DNA of 56,920 nt from Comamonadaceae bacterium (GTDB taxonomy: Bacteria; Pseudomonadota; Gammaproteobacteria; Burkholderiales; Burkholderiaceae_C), in contig CANGDZ010000014.1 in the NCBI GenBank assembly GCA_947452785.1, positions 1-56,920 on the forward strand, in the 5' to 3' direction. The notes below the pieces were generated by a model, which did not search any database, had not been told where the DNA came from, and saw nothing but the letters and a program-made list of their open reading frames with translations. This document shows positions 34,422 through 43,444 of this stretch, in pieces (within the stretch, counting starts at the first letter, position 1; every line of letters starts with the position of its first letter). Position numbers and translations under genes: made by a program.

Positions 34422-35591
34422 TTACTCCGCTTCGAGGATGATGGTGCCTGCGGCATGGGAGCCCGCAAGACTGCCGCCGGTTCCGTGTGCCAGAACCAGT
34501 GAATGGTCAGGGACTTGGACGGCAGGGTGTGCCTCGCCGCGGCATTGACGCACCGCTTCCAGTATCTTGGTCATACCTCCCTTGTTACCGGGATGGTTGT
34601 TGCACAATCCGCCTCCATCTGTATTGAAGGGGAGTTTGCCCACGCCGGAGATCAGATTTCCGTCGGCGACGAAGCGACCACCTTCTCCCTTTTTGCAGAA
34701 ACCTAAATCTTCCAACTGGACGATCACGGTGATGGTGAAGCTGTCATACAAAGACGCATACCGAATGTCTTGCGGTTTCACGCCGGCCTCTGCGAAAGCC
34801 TTGGCCCCCGAATAAACACCTGCGGACCAAGTCAGATCCATGCGGCCAGCATCCGGGTGCTTGACGGCTTCACCGGCGCCCAATAACTTGACTCGCGGGC
34901 GGTTGAGTCGTTTGGCGATCTCTGGTCGTACCAGAACAACGGCGCCACCTCCATCGGTCATTACGCAGCAGTCGAGTCGGCGCAGAGGATCTGCCACAAA
35001 GGCTGAAGTCAATACATCGTCTACGGTGACCACTTGGCGGTGAAGTGCATTGGGGTTGTGCTGCGCATGGTGAGACGCGGCCACGCGCACCCAAGCCATT
35101 TGTTCTGAGGTCGTTCCAAATTCATGCATATGGCGTCGCGCCACCATGGCATACCCATACATGGGCATGGGTGGCACAGCCAGCTGAAAAGGGAGGTTGG
35201 GCATGGTGCTGCGATCGATGCCAGCCAGGCTGGTGCCTGCTCCCGCGGCAAGCGGCCGGTCAGCCATGGTGACCAACGCCACATTGCAGTGGCCTGCCGC
35301 AATCGCCTGAGCCGCGTGGCTGACATGCAGCAAATAGGCGGATCCACCGGATTCGGTGGTGTCGATGTGGCGTAGTCGGTTTAACCCTATGTATTCAGCC
35401 ATGGTCAAACTGCCCAGGCCCGGCGCGTCAGCGCCGCAAAAGTAGCCATCGACATCGTCGAGTTTGAGTCCGGCGTCAGCCAAAGCTCCCAAGGCCACAT
35501 CCGCATGCAATTGCGCAGTGGAAATACCGTCGGCACGCCGCAAGGGGTGCTCGTAAATACCGGCGATGTAGGCTTTTCCGTGAAGGCTCAT
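34422..35591 (-). CDS. Thiolase-superfamily protein without the nucleophilic Cys (copy 2)
   Basis: A 389-residue paralogue of 26529-27746. The nucleophile region is 'DTTESGGSAYLLHVSHAA' (78-95): neither position near the Gly-Gly-Ser is Cys (E80, S81), so normal thiolysis by a Cys-bound acyl group is not possible there. 'DIRYASLYDSFTI' and 'NTDGGGLCNNHPGNKGG' are conserved with copy 1. The closest functional parallel known is the Ltp2-type aldolase acting with a DUF35 domain. It is the first gene of the minus-strand group and is divergent from fcs copy 2. Confidence 0.82.
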   Translation of the reverse strand: MSLHGKAYIAGIYEHPLRRADGISTAQLHADVALGALADAGLKLDDVDGYFCGADAPGLGSLTMAEYIGLNRLRHIDTTESGGSAYLLHVSHAAQAIAAGHCNVALVTMADRPLAAGAGTSLAGIDRSTMPNLPFQLAVPPMPMYGYAMVARRHMHEFGTTSEQMAWVRVAASHHAQHNPNALHRQVVTVDDVLTSAFVADPLRRLDCCVMTDGGGAVVLVRPEIAKRLNRPRVKLLGAGEAVKHPDAGRMDLTWSAGVYSGAKAFAEAGVKPQDIRYASLYDSFTITVIVQLEDLGFCKKGEGGRFVADGNLISGVGKLPFNTDGGGLCNNHPGNKGGMTKILEAVRQCRGEAHPAVQVPDHSLVLAHGTGGSLAGSHAAGTIILEAE

Positions 35592-35717
35592 GGTTTTGAT
35601 GGGTGTGAGTCAGAATGCTAATGATAAGGTGACCTTAATTATTTTGGACACTCGATATAGATTAATTTATTAGGGAAAAACCTATGTATTTTCCAATTTC
35701 AAGATGATAAGGTTACC
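35592..35717. promoter_or_regulatory. Divergent promoter region between thiolase-like gene and fcs copy 2
   Basis: This 126-bp AT-rich stretch holds two copies of an AAGGTNACCTT palindrome, one next to each divergent gene, 83 bp apart centre to centre. AT-rich segments between them could supply -10 and -35 boxes, but no pair stands out. Confidence 0.6.
35625..35637. promoter_or_regulatory. Candidate MarR operator TAAGGTGACCTTA
   Basis: A perfect palindrome around a central G, 33 bp upstream of the thiolase-like gene's ATG (minus strand). It has the same arms as 35708-35720 and, with one mismatch, 10051-10063. Confidence 0.6.
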
Positions 35718-35720
35718 TTG
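35708..35720. promoter_or_regulatory. Candidate MarR operator TAAGGTTACCTTG
   Basis: An 11-bp perfect palindrome (AAGGTTACCTT, 35709-35719) immediately at the proposed TTG start of fcs copy 2. Its AAGG could also act as a weak ribosome binding site for that start. Confidence 0.6.
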
Positions 35721-37634
35721 TTGTTTGGGGACATTCCTTACCACCTGACTCATTGGCCATTGACCTTGAAACCTGACGCTTCATTCTTGCCCTTGCCCTT
35801 CTTGGCACGCGACATTGATCTGCAAGATTACGATGGCGGCGTGCTGCGGATGCGCAGCCGGATTCCTTTGGGAGCAGTTGCACCTCATCTTCCTGGTGTG
35901 CTGCGATCGCATGCGCAGCACAAAGCAATGCGGCCATGGTTGCTTCAGCGGCGCGCAGGTGATTGGGTAGCATTGAAATACGGTGAGGCCCAGCGCCAAA
36001 TCGATGCCATCTCGCAATGGTTGTTGGCACAAGACCTTTCAGGCCGCTCCGTGATGGTGCTCAGTGGCAATTCGCTTGAACACGCGGTGTTTGAAATGGC
36101 GGCCATGCAATCGCGCTTGCCTTATGTGCCCGTCACGCCGGCTTACTCCCTTTTAAGTGGCGATCACGTTAAGTTGCGCGCCATGGTGGATCAAATCAAT
36201 CCGGCTGTGTTGTTGGTGCAAAACGGCTGCGCTTTTCAGCGTGCACTGAATGCATTGGCGCTGGACAGGTGCATCGTTTTGCAGGTTGAAGATCCCGTGG
36301 CGCTTCCAAACAGTGCCATCTGGTCAGACGTGTTGCAAACGCAAGCGCAGTCATTGGTGCAGGCGTCCATCGACGCCATCCGGCATGACACCATTGCCAA
36401 GATATTGTTCACATCCGGCTCAACAGGTGTGCCCAAGGCCGTGCCGATCACTCAAAAAATGTTGTGCGCCACCATGGCGATGCATGCCGCCAACGTGGGG
36501 CGCAGCGATGACACGCCTGATTCTGTGCTTTTGGAATGGCTGCCTTGGAGTCATGTGGCGGGAGGTACGGCCATCTTCAACAGCGTGATCGAAGATGGCG
36601 GCACCATGTATCTGGATGATGGCCGTCCGATGCCCGGTGAATTCGAAAAAACATTGCGCAACTTGAAAGAAGTCTCGCCCACACGCTTCAGCAGTGTGCC
36701 CGTGGGTTTCACGATGCTGGCCGATGCGCTCGAAGCTGACGAAGAATTGGGGCAGAATTTTTTTCGCCAGTTGCGACGCCTGACTTCCTCGGGGGCCAAG
36801 TTGCCTGAGAGCATCTATCAGCGTTTGCAGCAACAGGCGGTTCGACACCTGGGTTATCGCATTCCTTTTGTGTCCAGTTATGGGTCGACGGAGACCTGTG
36901 CAGCGGCGACCACTGTCCACTGGCCATCAGAGCGTTCAGGGTTGGTCGGTTTGCCGCAGGTGGGCGTCGAGTTGAAACTGGTTCCTCTTCAAGATACCCG
37001 CTATGAAGTACTGGTGCGCGGCCCCTCCGTCATGGCGGGCTATCTCAACCGGCCCGAACTCAATCAAGAGGCCTTCGATGAAGAGGGCTACTACCGCATG
37101 GGTGATGCGGTGACCTTTGTCGACCGTCAGAACCCTTTTGAAGGACTGGCTTTTGCGGGCCGCGTGGCTGAGGAGTTCAAGCTGCAGTCCGGTATTTTTG
37201 TGCGTGTGGGCACGCTGCGGGTGGAGTTGATCAATGCAGCGGCTCCGCTGGTGGCGGATGCCGTGATCACAGGTGCGGACAGGCTCTGGGTCGGCGCGCT
37301 GCTTTGGCTGAACGTCAAGGCCTGTCAAGAACAGTTTGGCAAGTTGTCGCATGCAGAGTTGGCGAAAGACCCCCGTGTGCGCGCGGCGCTGGCGCAATCC
37401 ATGCGTTCGCACAATGCACAGCATCAAGCCAGCAGCATGCAGATTCGCCGCTTGTTGATCATGACCAACCCGGCATCGATGGATGCCGGTGAAGTGACCG
37501 ACAAGGGTTATGTGAATCAGCGTGCTGTCCTGGCGCTCCGTGCGCAAAGCGTCGATGCGCTTTATGCGGATGCATTGGATGCAGCGGTCATTCAGGTCGA
37601 TAAAGAAGGCCTTTCAACAGAACAGGAAAGATGA
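35718..37634 (+). CDS. fcs: Feruloyl-CoA synthetase-like AMP-forming ligase (copy 2)
   Basis: A ligase of up to 638 residues, paralogue of 8146-10026. Motifs are 'FTSGSTGVPKAVPIT' (231-245), 'SYGSTETCAAATTVHW' and 'GLAFAGRVAEEFKLQSGIF'. The start is uncertain: no ATG lies near the N terminus, so TTG at 35718, 35721 or, by alignment with copy 1, about 35760-35766 must be used. The TTG at 35718 overlaps the operator palindrome. The gene leads the 20-kb plus-strand run and overlaps the crotonase gene by 4 bp (ATGA). Product would be a hydroxycinnamoyl-CoA; substrate difference from copy 1 is unknown. Confidence 0.86.
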   Translation: MLFGDIPYHLTHWPLTLKPDASFLPLPFLARDIDLQDYDGGVLRMRSRIPLGAVAPHLPGVLRSHAQHKAMRPWLLQRRAGDWVALKYGEAQRQIDAISQWLLAQDLSGRSVMVLSGNSLEHAVFEMAAMQSRLPYVPVTPAYSLLSGDHVKLRAMVDQINPAVLLVQNGCAFQRALNALALDRCIVLQVEDPVALPNSAIWSDVLQTQAQSLVQASIDAIRHDTIAKILFTSGSTGVPKAVPITQKMLCATMAMHAANVGRSDDTPDSVLLEWLPWSHVAGGTAIFNSVIEDGGTMYLDDGRPMPGEFEKTLRNLKEVSPTRFSSVPVGFTMLADALEADEELGQNFFRQLRRLTSSGAKLPESIYQRLQQQAVRHLGYRIPFVSSYGSTETCAAATTVHWPSERSGLVGLPQVGVELKLVPLQDTRYEVLVRGPSVMAGYLNRPELNQEAFDEEGYYRMGDAVTFVDRQNPFEGLAFAGRVAEEFKLQSGIFVRVGTLRVELINAAAPLVADAVITGADRLWVGALLWLNVKACQEQFGKLSHAELAKDPRVRAALAQSMRSHNAQHQASSMQIRRLLIMTNPASMDAGEVTDKGYVNQRAVLALRAQSVDALYADALDAAVIQVDKEGLSTEQER

Positions 37635-38443
37635 TGACCCGCAACGACAATGAAAAAATGCTTCAGATTCGCCACGAGGACGGCATTGCTTTCATCGGCT
37701 TGAATCGTCCTTCCAAGCGCAACGCCATCAACGATGCCCTCTTGGCTGAATTGGGTGAGTTTTTTACCGGCGAAACAGGCGAGACACGTGTTGTGGTGCT
37801 GCATGGCCTGGGGGAGCATTTTTGCGCTGGCCTGGATTTGCATGAGCTGATGGCCAAGCGCAGTCCTGACATCCTGGTGGGCATGCGACGCTCCCGCCGT
37901 TGGCACCAGGTATTTGATGCCATTCAGTTTGGTGAGCTGCCCGTTGTCAGCGTCTTGAAGGGCGGTGTGATCGGTGGTGGCCTCGAGCTCGCAGCCGCCA
38001 CCCATGTGCGTGTGAGCGAGGCTTCCACATTCTTTCAATTGCCCGAGGGGCAACGCGGCATCTTTTTGGGCGGAGGTGGCTCCGTGCGGATTCCCCGCAT
38101 CTTGGGCTCCGGACGTGTCGTGGAGATGATGCTCACGGGCCATGCTTTGACCGCGCAAGAGGGTTACAGCCTGGGGCTTTCGCACTACATGGTGGCCGAT
38201 GGACAGGGGCTTGCCAAGGCGACGGAATTGGCCAAATCGATCGCATCGAATGCGCCAGCCACCAACTACGCCATCGTCAACGGAATCTCTCGTATTGGCG
38301 AGATGGGCATGGGCGAAGGCTTTTTCACAGAAACCATGGTCACCGTCATGACCAAGGCTGCGGGAGTTGGTTCTGCGCAGCGGATCACCGAATTCTTTGA
38401 GGGTCGTCGAAAACAGCGCGACGATCCATCCAGCAACCCCTAA
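37631..38443 (+). CDS. Enoyl-CoA hydratase/crotonase family protein (copy 2)
   Basis: A 270-residue crotonase, paralogue of 12952-13740. 'HFCAGLDLHELMA', 'GGVIGGGLELAAATHVRV' and 'FQLPEGQRGIFLGGGGSVRI' keep both catalytic Glu positions. The ATGATG start overlaps the ligase stop, with AGGAAAG just upstream. Direct coupling to an Fcs-like ligase matches fcs-ech pairs of ferulate catabolism, but the absence of a vanillin dehydrogenase makes simple hydration in beta-oxidation plausible. Confidence 0.89.
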   Translation: MMTRNDNEKMLQIRHEDGIAFIGLNRPSKRNAINDALLAELGEFFTGETGETRVVVLHGLGEHFCAGLDLHELMAKRSPDILVGMRRSRRWHQVFDAIQFGELPVVSVLKGGVIGGGLELAAATHVRVSEASTFFQLPEGQRGIFLGGGGSVRIPRILGSGRVVEMMLTGHALTAQEGYSLGLSHYMVADGQGLAKATELAKSIASNAPATNYAIVNGISRIGEMGMGEGFFTETMVTVMTKAAGVGSAQRITEFFEGRRKQRDDPSSNP

Positions 38444-38489
38444 AGACCGCTGTACTTTTTTCAGTCCCCCTAAGGAAAGGTCATCCTCT

Positions 38490-39707
38490 ATGCTGACTTC
38501 AGAAGAAAACGAACTGCTTACACGGGTTTCCAAGGGTGCCCCCATGGGGCAGATGATGAAGCAACACTGGTGGATCCCAGTCGCCCGATCTGCCAATGTA
38601 GAGGTCGATGGCAAGCCTTTGCGCGTGCGTCTGTTTGGTGAAAATTACGTGGCTTTTCGTGCGACCAATGGCTCGGTCGGCTTCTTCAATGAAGCCTGTC
38701 CTCACCGCGGTGCATCCTTGGCCCTGGCGCGAAACGAAGACAATGCGTTACGCTGCATCTACCATGGTTGGAAATTCAGTGCTGAAGGCCAAACGGTGGC
38801 CGTACCAACACAGCCGAAAAATGAAGTTGAATACTGCAAGCATGTCCCGCTCAAACACTACCCGACGCGAGAGTCTGCAGGCATCATTTGGGTTTGGTTA
38901 GGGCAGGGAGAACAGGCACCATCCTTCCCCAAACTGCCGTTCATCGATTTGCCTGCAGAAAACATGGTGGTTTTCCGTCAAAAGGTAAATGCCAACTGGT
39001 TGCAGGCCGTCGAAACCACCATGGATTCTGCGCATCTGGGTGTGTTGCATCAGAGTTGGCTGGTGGGTTTTGGAGACATCGAATATTCGTCAGCCAATAT
39101 GGCGCCGGTCTACCACGTTGCGCAAAAGCCCTATGGCTTTCGGTACGCGGCTGTCCGCGAAATGAAAGACCAACGCAACTACGTGCGCAATAACGCTTTC
39201 ATCATGCCTTGGTATGGCATTGTTTCGCCTAACCAAACGGATGTGAAGGGCGGCTCCGCCTTCTTTTCAGTGCCGATTGATGACGAAAATATTTGGTACT
39301 GGCAGATCACTTACCGTACCGAAGAAAAGCTGATTCTCAATAAGACCCATCACTTCACAGATGCAGATTCTTGGCCGCCACTGCCACCTGGAACGCCCGA
39401 TGAAAACTGGGGCCAAGATCGTGAAGCCATGAAGAATGGCCATTTCACTGGGTTCACTCAAATGCTGGGGACTGAGGATTTTGCCGTCATTCAGAGCATG
39501 GGTCCGATTCAGGATCGCACGTGCGAATACCTGGGTGCAGGCGATGGTGCTGTCCTCGCTGTACGCCGGTGTTTGACGACTGCTGTGCGCGATTTCATGA
39601 ACGGCAAGATACCTGCAGTGGCAAAGCATGAAGACATTGACTACGCTTTGGCTGTGCCTGAATCCATGGTTGTAGACGGGACCAAAGACTGGCGTGCGAT
39701 GCTGTGA
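38490..39707 (+). CDS. Rieske non-heme iron oxygenase, phthalate 4,5-dioxygenase-like (copy 3)
   Basis: A 405-residue oxygenase with Rieske ligands C70, H72, C89, H92 ('EACPHRGAS', 'CIYHGW') and iron ligands D179, H182, H187 in 'MDSAHLGVLH'. AAGGAAAGG lies 9 bp before the ATG at 38490. It is a close relative of copy 2 (17112-18347). No reductase or ferredoxin gene is in this run, so it probably borrows the VanB-like reductase encoded at 13770-14783 or one elsewhere. It follows the fcs-crotonase pair, consistent with work on the shortened aromatic acid. Confidence 0.9.
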   Translation: MLTSEENELLTRVSKGAPMGQMMKQHWWIPVARSANVEVDGKPLRVRLFGENYVAFRATNGSVGFFNEACPHRGASLALARNEDNALRCIYHGWKFSAEGQTVAVPTQPKNEVEYCKHVPLKHYPTRESAGIIWVWLGQGEQAPSFPKLPFIDLPAENMVVFRQKVNANWLQAVETTMDSAHLGVLHQSWLVGFGDIEYSSANMAPVYHVAQKPYGFRYAAVREMKDQRNYVRNNAFIMPWYGIVSPNQTDVKGGSAFFSVPIDDENIWYWQITYRTEEKLILNKTHHFTDADSWPPLPPGTPDENWGQDREAMKNGHFTGFTQMLGTEDFAVIQSMGPIQDRTCEYLGAGDGAVLAVRRCLTTAVRDFMNGKIPAVAKHEDIDYALAVPESMVVDGTKDWRAML

Positions 39708-39747
39708 GCATGGCCACTTCGTTGAACTTAATCAAGGAGACAAGGTG

Positions 39748-41352
39748 ATGTATTTCAAATGTTTGAATTCAAGTCGCTGGGCTGTTTTGTCAGCGATGGC
39801 GATTGGCGCTATGTCCGCACATTCGGCGCCCAGTGAGCCTGTGCGGGGTGGCACCTTGGTTGTCCCCATCCATGTGGGTGAACCCGCCACCTACGACTGC
39901 CATGCGACCAATTCACCTGCCGTGATGTGGCGGGTCTCGCCACATTACTCCACCTTGCTCAAAGTCAATGCTGAGCGATCTCCTGAAGTCATGGGGGATT
40001 TGGCCAAAAGCTGGGCGGTCTCCACGGACAACCTGACCTATCGATTTAATTTGAATACCAACATCAAATTTCATGACGGCTCGGTGTTGACGAGCGCCGA
40101 TGTCAAGGCCAGCTTTGACAGGATGCGCAATCCCCCTCAGGGCGTGGTATCCCTGCGTCAAGGCATGCTGGCTGACATTGCTTCGATTGATACGCCCGAT
40201 CCTCAGACCGTGGTGTTCAAGTTCAGCAAGCCCAATGCGGCTGCGTTGCAATTGTTAGCCTCGCCGTTCGGCTGCGTTTATTCTGCAAAACTGTTGGGCA
40301 GCGATCCTTCTTATCCTGGGAAAAGGGTAATGGGGACTGGCCCATTCAAATTTGTGCGCCACACACCAGGTGCTGAATGGGTGGGGGAGCGTTTCGAGGA
40401 CTATTTCGCGCAGGGGCGTCCCTATCTTGATGGATTTCGCATGCCCAGTGTGGCTCCGGTTTCTGCGACCAATGCCTTAATTTCCGGTCAAGTCAACTAC
40501 ACCATGCAAGGCCTCACCTCGGCCGAAGTCAGTCGCATCACTGCCGCACGCGGTGACAAGGTGGTAGTCGTGGGGGGCGCGAGTGCAACGGCCTTTTTGC
40601 CCTGGTTCGCCATGAATACCCAGCGCGATGCCTTGAAAGACGAGCGAGTCCGACGCGCTCTGAATCTCGCCTTAGATCGCTGGGGCAGTTCCAAGGCGAT
40701 GGAGCAATTGACACCGATGTTCAAGGTGGGAGGTTTGGTTCGTCCGGGTTCGACGTTTGCGCGCTCTGATGCGGAACTGGCCAAGTTACCGGGTTTTGGC
40801 CGTAATGTGGATGCCGCTCGCAAGGAAGCACGCAGGTTGTTGGCGGCCGCAGGTGAAAAAAATCTGAAAATCACATTGGTCAATAACCGCGCATTCACAT
40901 TCTTTGGTGTTTTTGTGGCGGATCAATTGCGTCAGGTTGGCGTCACTGTCGATCACCTGCCGCTGGATACACCGCAGGTAGCGGCGCGCCGAATTTCCGG
41001 TGATTACGATTTGATTTTTGACAGTCCAGTCGAGTACACCGACGATCCTTCTATTCAACTCTCGTACTTTGAACCTTTCAGTACCAATCGCGGAAATCTT
41101 GCGCGCGTGGGCGATCCGACTTTTGTGGACAAGTACCAGTCGCAATTGCGTGATCTGCATATCGATTCGCGCCGCAAGAAAGTGCAAGACTTGGAGGCTT
41201 ATTTGATGGAAAAGAGCTACGTCATGCCCTTGTTTTGGCAGGTGCGCAAGCGTGTTCTGGACAGTCAACTGCGTGGATTAGGCGATCCGCCGTCCAACTA
41301 CCTGAAGCTGGATTTGAGTGATCTTTGGCTCGAGACCGCCTCTCGAAAGTGA
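39748..41352 (+). CDS. ABC transporter substrate-binding protein, peptide/opine family (SBP_bac_5)
   Basis: A 534-residue extracellular receptor with a signal peptide ('WAVLSAMAIGAMSAHSA'). Family motifs include 'NTNIKFHDGSVLTSADVKASFDRM' and 'MGTGPFKF'. AAGGAGACAAGG lies before the ATG at 39748. With the ATPase and two permease genes that follow it forms a complete dipeptide-type importer. Its place in the ring-cleavage run suggests an aromatic acid or conjugate as cargo, not a peptide (inference). Confidence 0.9.
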   Translation: MYFKCLNSSRWAVLSAMAIGAMSAHSAPSEPVRGGTLVVPIHVGEPATYDCHATNSPAVMWRVSPHYSTLLKVNAERSPEVMGDLAKSWAVSTDNLTYRFNLNTNIKFHDGSVLTSADVKASFDRMRNPPQGVVSLRQGMLADIASIDTPDPQTVVFKFSKPNAAALQLLASPFGCVYSAKLLGSDPSYPGKRVMGTGPFKFVRHTPGAEWVGERFEDYFAQGRPYLDGFRMPSVAPVSATNALISGQVNYTMQGLTSAEVSRITAARGDKVVVVGGASATAFLPWFAMNTQRDALKDERVRRALNLALDRWGSSKAMEQLTPMFKVGGLVRPGSTFARSDAELAKLPGFGRNVDAARKEARRLLAAAGEKNLKITLVNNRAFTFFGVFVADQLRQVGVTVDHLPLDTPQVAARRISGDYDLIFDSPVEYTDDPSIQLSYFEPFSTNRGNLARVGDPTFVDKYQSQLRDLHIDSRRKKVQDLEAYLMEKSYVMPLFWQVRKRVLDSQLRGLGDPPSNYLKLDLSDLWLETASRK

Positions 41353-41361
41353 TCCACTTCA

Positions 41362-43434
41362 GTGAAACTTGACTCCACCAGCCTGATGAAGCACTCCACG
41401 GCATCCAGTTTGGCGCAAGAGCCTTTGCTCACGGTGCGCGAATTGAGCGTCACTTTTTCCACGGATGAAGGGGATGTTCACGCGGTTCGCGGCCTTAGTT
41501 ACGAGGTCAGAGCTGGGGAAATCCTGGCCATCGTTGGTGAGTCGGGGTCCGGCAAGTCGGTCAGTTCCTTGGCCGTCATGGGTTTGCTGCCCTCCAATGC
41601 GCAGATTCAGGCACAGGCGCTCAAGTTCGAACACCACGATCTGAGATCGATCGGCAAAGAGCAAATGCGGTCCTTGCGGGGCCGTGACATCGGTATGATT
41701 TTTCAGGATCCCATGACGGCTCTTAATCCGGTGATCACGGTGGGTGATCAGTTGATGGAACCTTTGATGCTGCATCTGGGCATGACGCGTCAACAGGCGG
41801 CGGTTCGCGCCCAAGAATTGTTAGCCTTGGTGGGTATATCGGATGTCCAGGCCCGTTTGGAACAGTATCCGCATCAATTTTCAGGCGGTATGCGTCAGCG
41901 TGTGATGATTGCCATCGGTTTGTCTTGCAATCCGCGCTTGCTGATCGCCGATGAGCCGACCACGGCCTTGGATGTGACCATCCAAGCGCAAATTCTGGAG
42001 TTGATGCAGGACCTCTGCCGTCGCTTGGGTATCGCACTGGTCATCATCACCCACAACTTGGGTATCGTTGCGAGGTATGCTGATCGTGTACTCGTCATGT
42101 ACGGTGGGAGGATGCTGGAATGCGGTGCCACGGCAACCGTTCTGCAGCAACCGCGGCACATGTACACGGCAGGTTTGCTGTCGTCCGTGCCTAGCTTGGA
42201 TACACCTTGGGTCGGACGATTGGCAGCTATCGAAGGCATACCGCCCAATCCCCGACTCATGCCCTCGGGCTGCGCTTTCCTTCCCCGCTGCCCCTTTGCA
42301 ATTGAGGGGTGCACCCGCGAATTGACCGCATTGCAGACGGATGTGGGTAGCGTTTCAACTTGTATTCGCGCCTCAGAAATGGCAGACGGTACTCAACGTT
42401 GGCAGCCGACCCACTCCGAAGTTCACGCATCCCATGTATCCCATGGCAATGATTCCTCTGACAACCATCCCTTGGTGGAACTGCAGGCCCTAGAGAAGAC
42501 ATTCACGGTCAAGCGCGGCCTCTTTGGAAAGACTACCGAGGTCAAGGCTGTACGCGATATCACTTTGTGCATTGGACGGGGCGAAACCGTGGGCGTGGTC
42601 GGCGAGTCTGGATGCGGCAAGTCCACGCTGGGGCGTTTGCTTCTCCGCCTGGAAGAGCCGACGGCCGGCAAAATTCTTTTCCGTGGTCAAGACATCACCC
42701 ATCTGGGGGATCAAAGCCTGCGGAATTTTCGGCAACAAGCGCAAGTGATTTTTCAGGATCCTTTTTCTTCCTTGAATCCGCGTCAAAGAATCATCGACAT
42801 CATTTCCGAACCCATGAAGTTCCATGGGTTGGTCCAGGGCGATGCTGAAGCGCGGTCTGAATCCCATCGCTTGCTCAAGCTGGTAGGTCTGAGTCAAGAC
42901 CATGCAGAAAGGTTTGCGCATCAGCTATCGGGTGGCCAACGTCAGCGCGTGGCCATCGCCAGAGCGCTGGCCATGCGTCCCGATTTCATCGTTTGCGATG
43001 AAGCCGTTTCTGCCTTGGACGTTTCCATCCAGGCGCAGGTTGTGAATCTCTTGAGTGATTTGCAAGCGCAGCTGAATTTATCGTATTTGTTTATCGGTCA
43101 TGATTTGGCTGTGGTTCGGCAAATTGCCACTCGTGTGGTGGTGATGTATTTGGGTCGGATCGTGGAAATTGCCGATCGCGATGCGTTCTACAGCCACCCT
43201 CTGCATCCCTATTCTCAAGCGCTGATGTCGGTGATTCCCAGCGTCAGCGATGCGGGGGGGGGGCGGCGTGAAACGATAGCGATTCGCGGTGAGCCGCCCA
43301 GTCCGCTGGCGCCGCCTTCAGGTTGCGCCTATCGCACGCGTTGCAGTGATGCCATGCCGTCCTGCGCGCTGCAGACGCCGATCTTGAACGACATTGGCAC
43401 CGGGCAACAAATCGCTTGCCTCCAATACCAGTGA
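41362..43434 (+). CDS. ABC transporter ATPase, two nucleotide-binding domains fused (DppD-DppF type)
   Basis: A 690-residue protein with two complete ATPase domains. Domain 1 has Walker A 'GESGSGKS' and signature 'FSGGMRQRV'; domain 2 has 'GESGCGKS' and 'LSGGQRQRV'. Each ends with the oligopeptide-transporter C-terminal motif with clustered Cys ('GCAFLPRCPFA', 'GCAYRTRCSDA'). These ATPases are usually two genes; here they are one. The GTG start at 41362 lies 9 bp after the receptor gene; ATG at 41386 is an alternative. Confidence 0.93.
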   Translation: MKLDSTSLMKHSTASSLAQEPLLTVRELSVTFSTDEGDVHAVRGLSYEVRAGEILAIVGESGSGKSVSSLAVMGLLPSNAQIQAQALKFEHHDLRSIGKEQMRSLRGRDIGMIFQDPMTALNPVITVGDQLMEPLMLHLGMTRQQAAVRAQELLALVGISDVQARLEQYPHQFSGGMRQRVMIAIGLSCNPRLLIADEPTTALDVTIQAQILELMQDLCRRLGIALVIITHNLGIVARYADRVLVMYGGRMLECGATATVLQQPRHMYTAGLLSSVPSLDTPWVGRLAAIEGIPPNPRLMPSGCAFLPRCPFAIEGCTRELTALQTDVGSVSTCIRASEMADGTQRWQPTHSEVHASHVSHGNDSSDNHPLVELQALEKTFTVKRGLFGKTTEVKAVRDITLCIGRGETVGVVGESGCGKSTLGRLLLRLEEPTAGKILFRGQDITHLGDQSLRNFRQQAQVIFQDPFSSLNPRQRIIDIISEPMKFHGLVQGDAEARSESHRLLKLVGLSQDHAERFAHQLSGGQRQRVAIARALAMRPDFIVCDEAVSALDVSIQAQVVNLLSDLQAQLNLSYLFIGHDLAVVRQIATRVVVMYLGRIVEIADRDAFYSHPLHPYSQALMSVIPSVSDAGGGRRETIAIRGEPPSPLAPPSGCAYRTRCSDAMPSCALQTPILNDIGTGQQIACLQYQ

Positions 43435-43444
43435 GACCCGCCTG

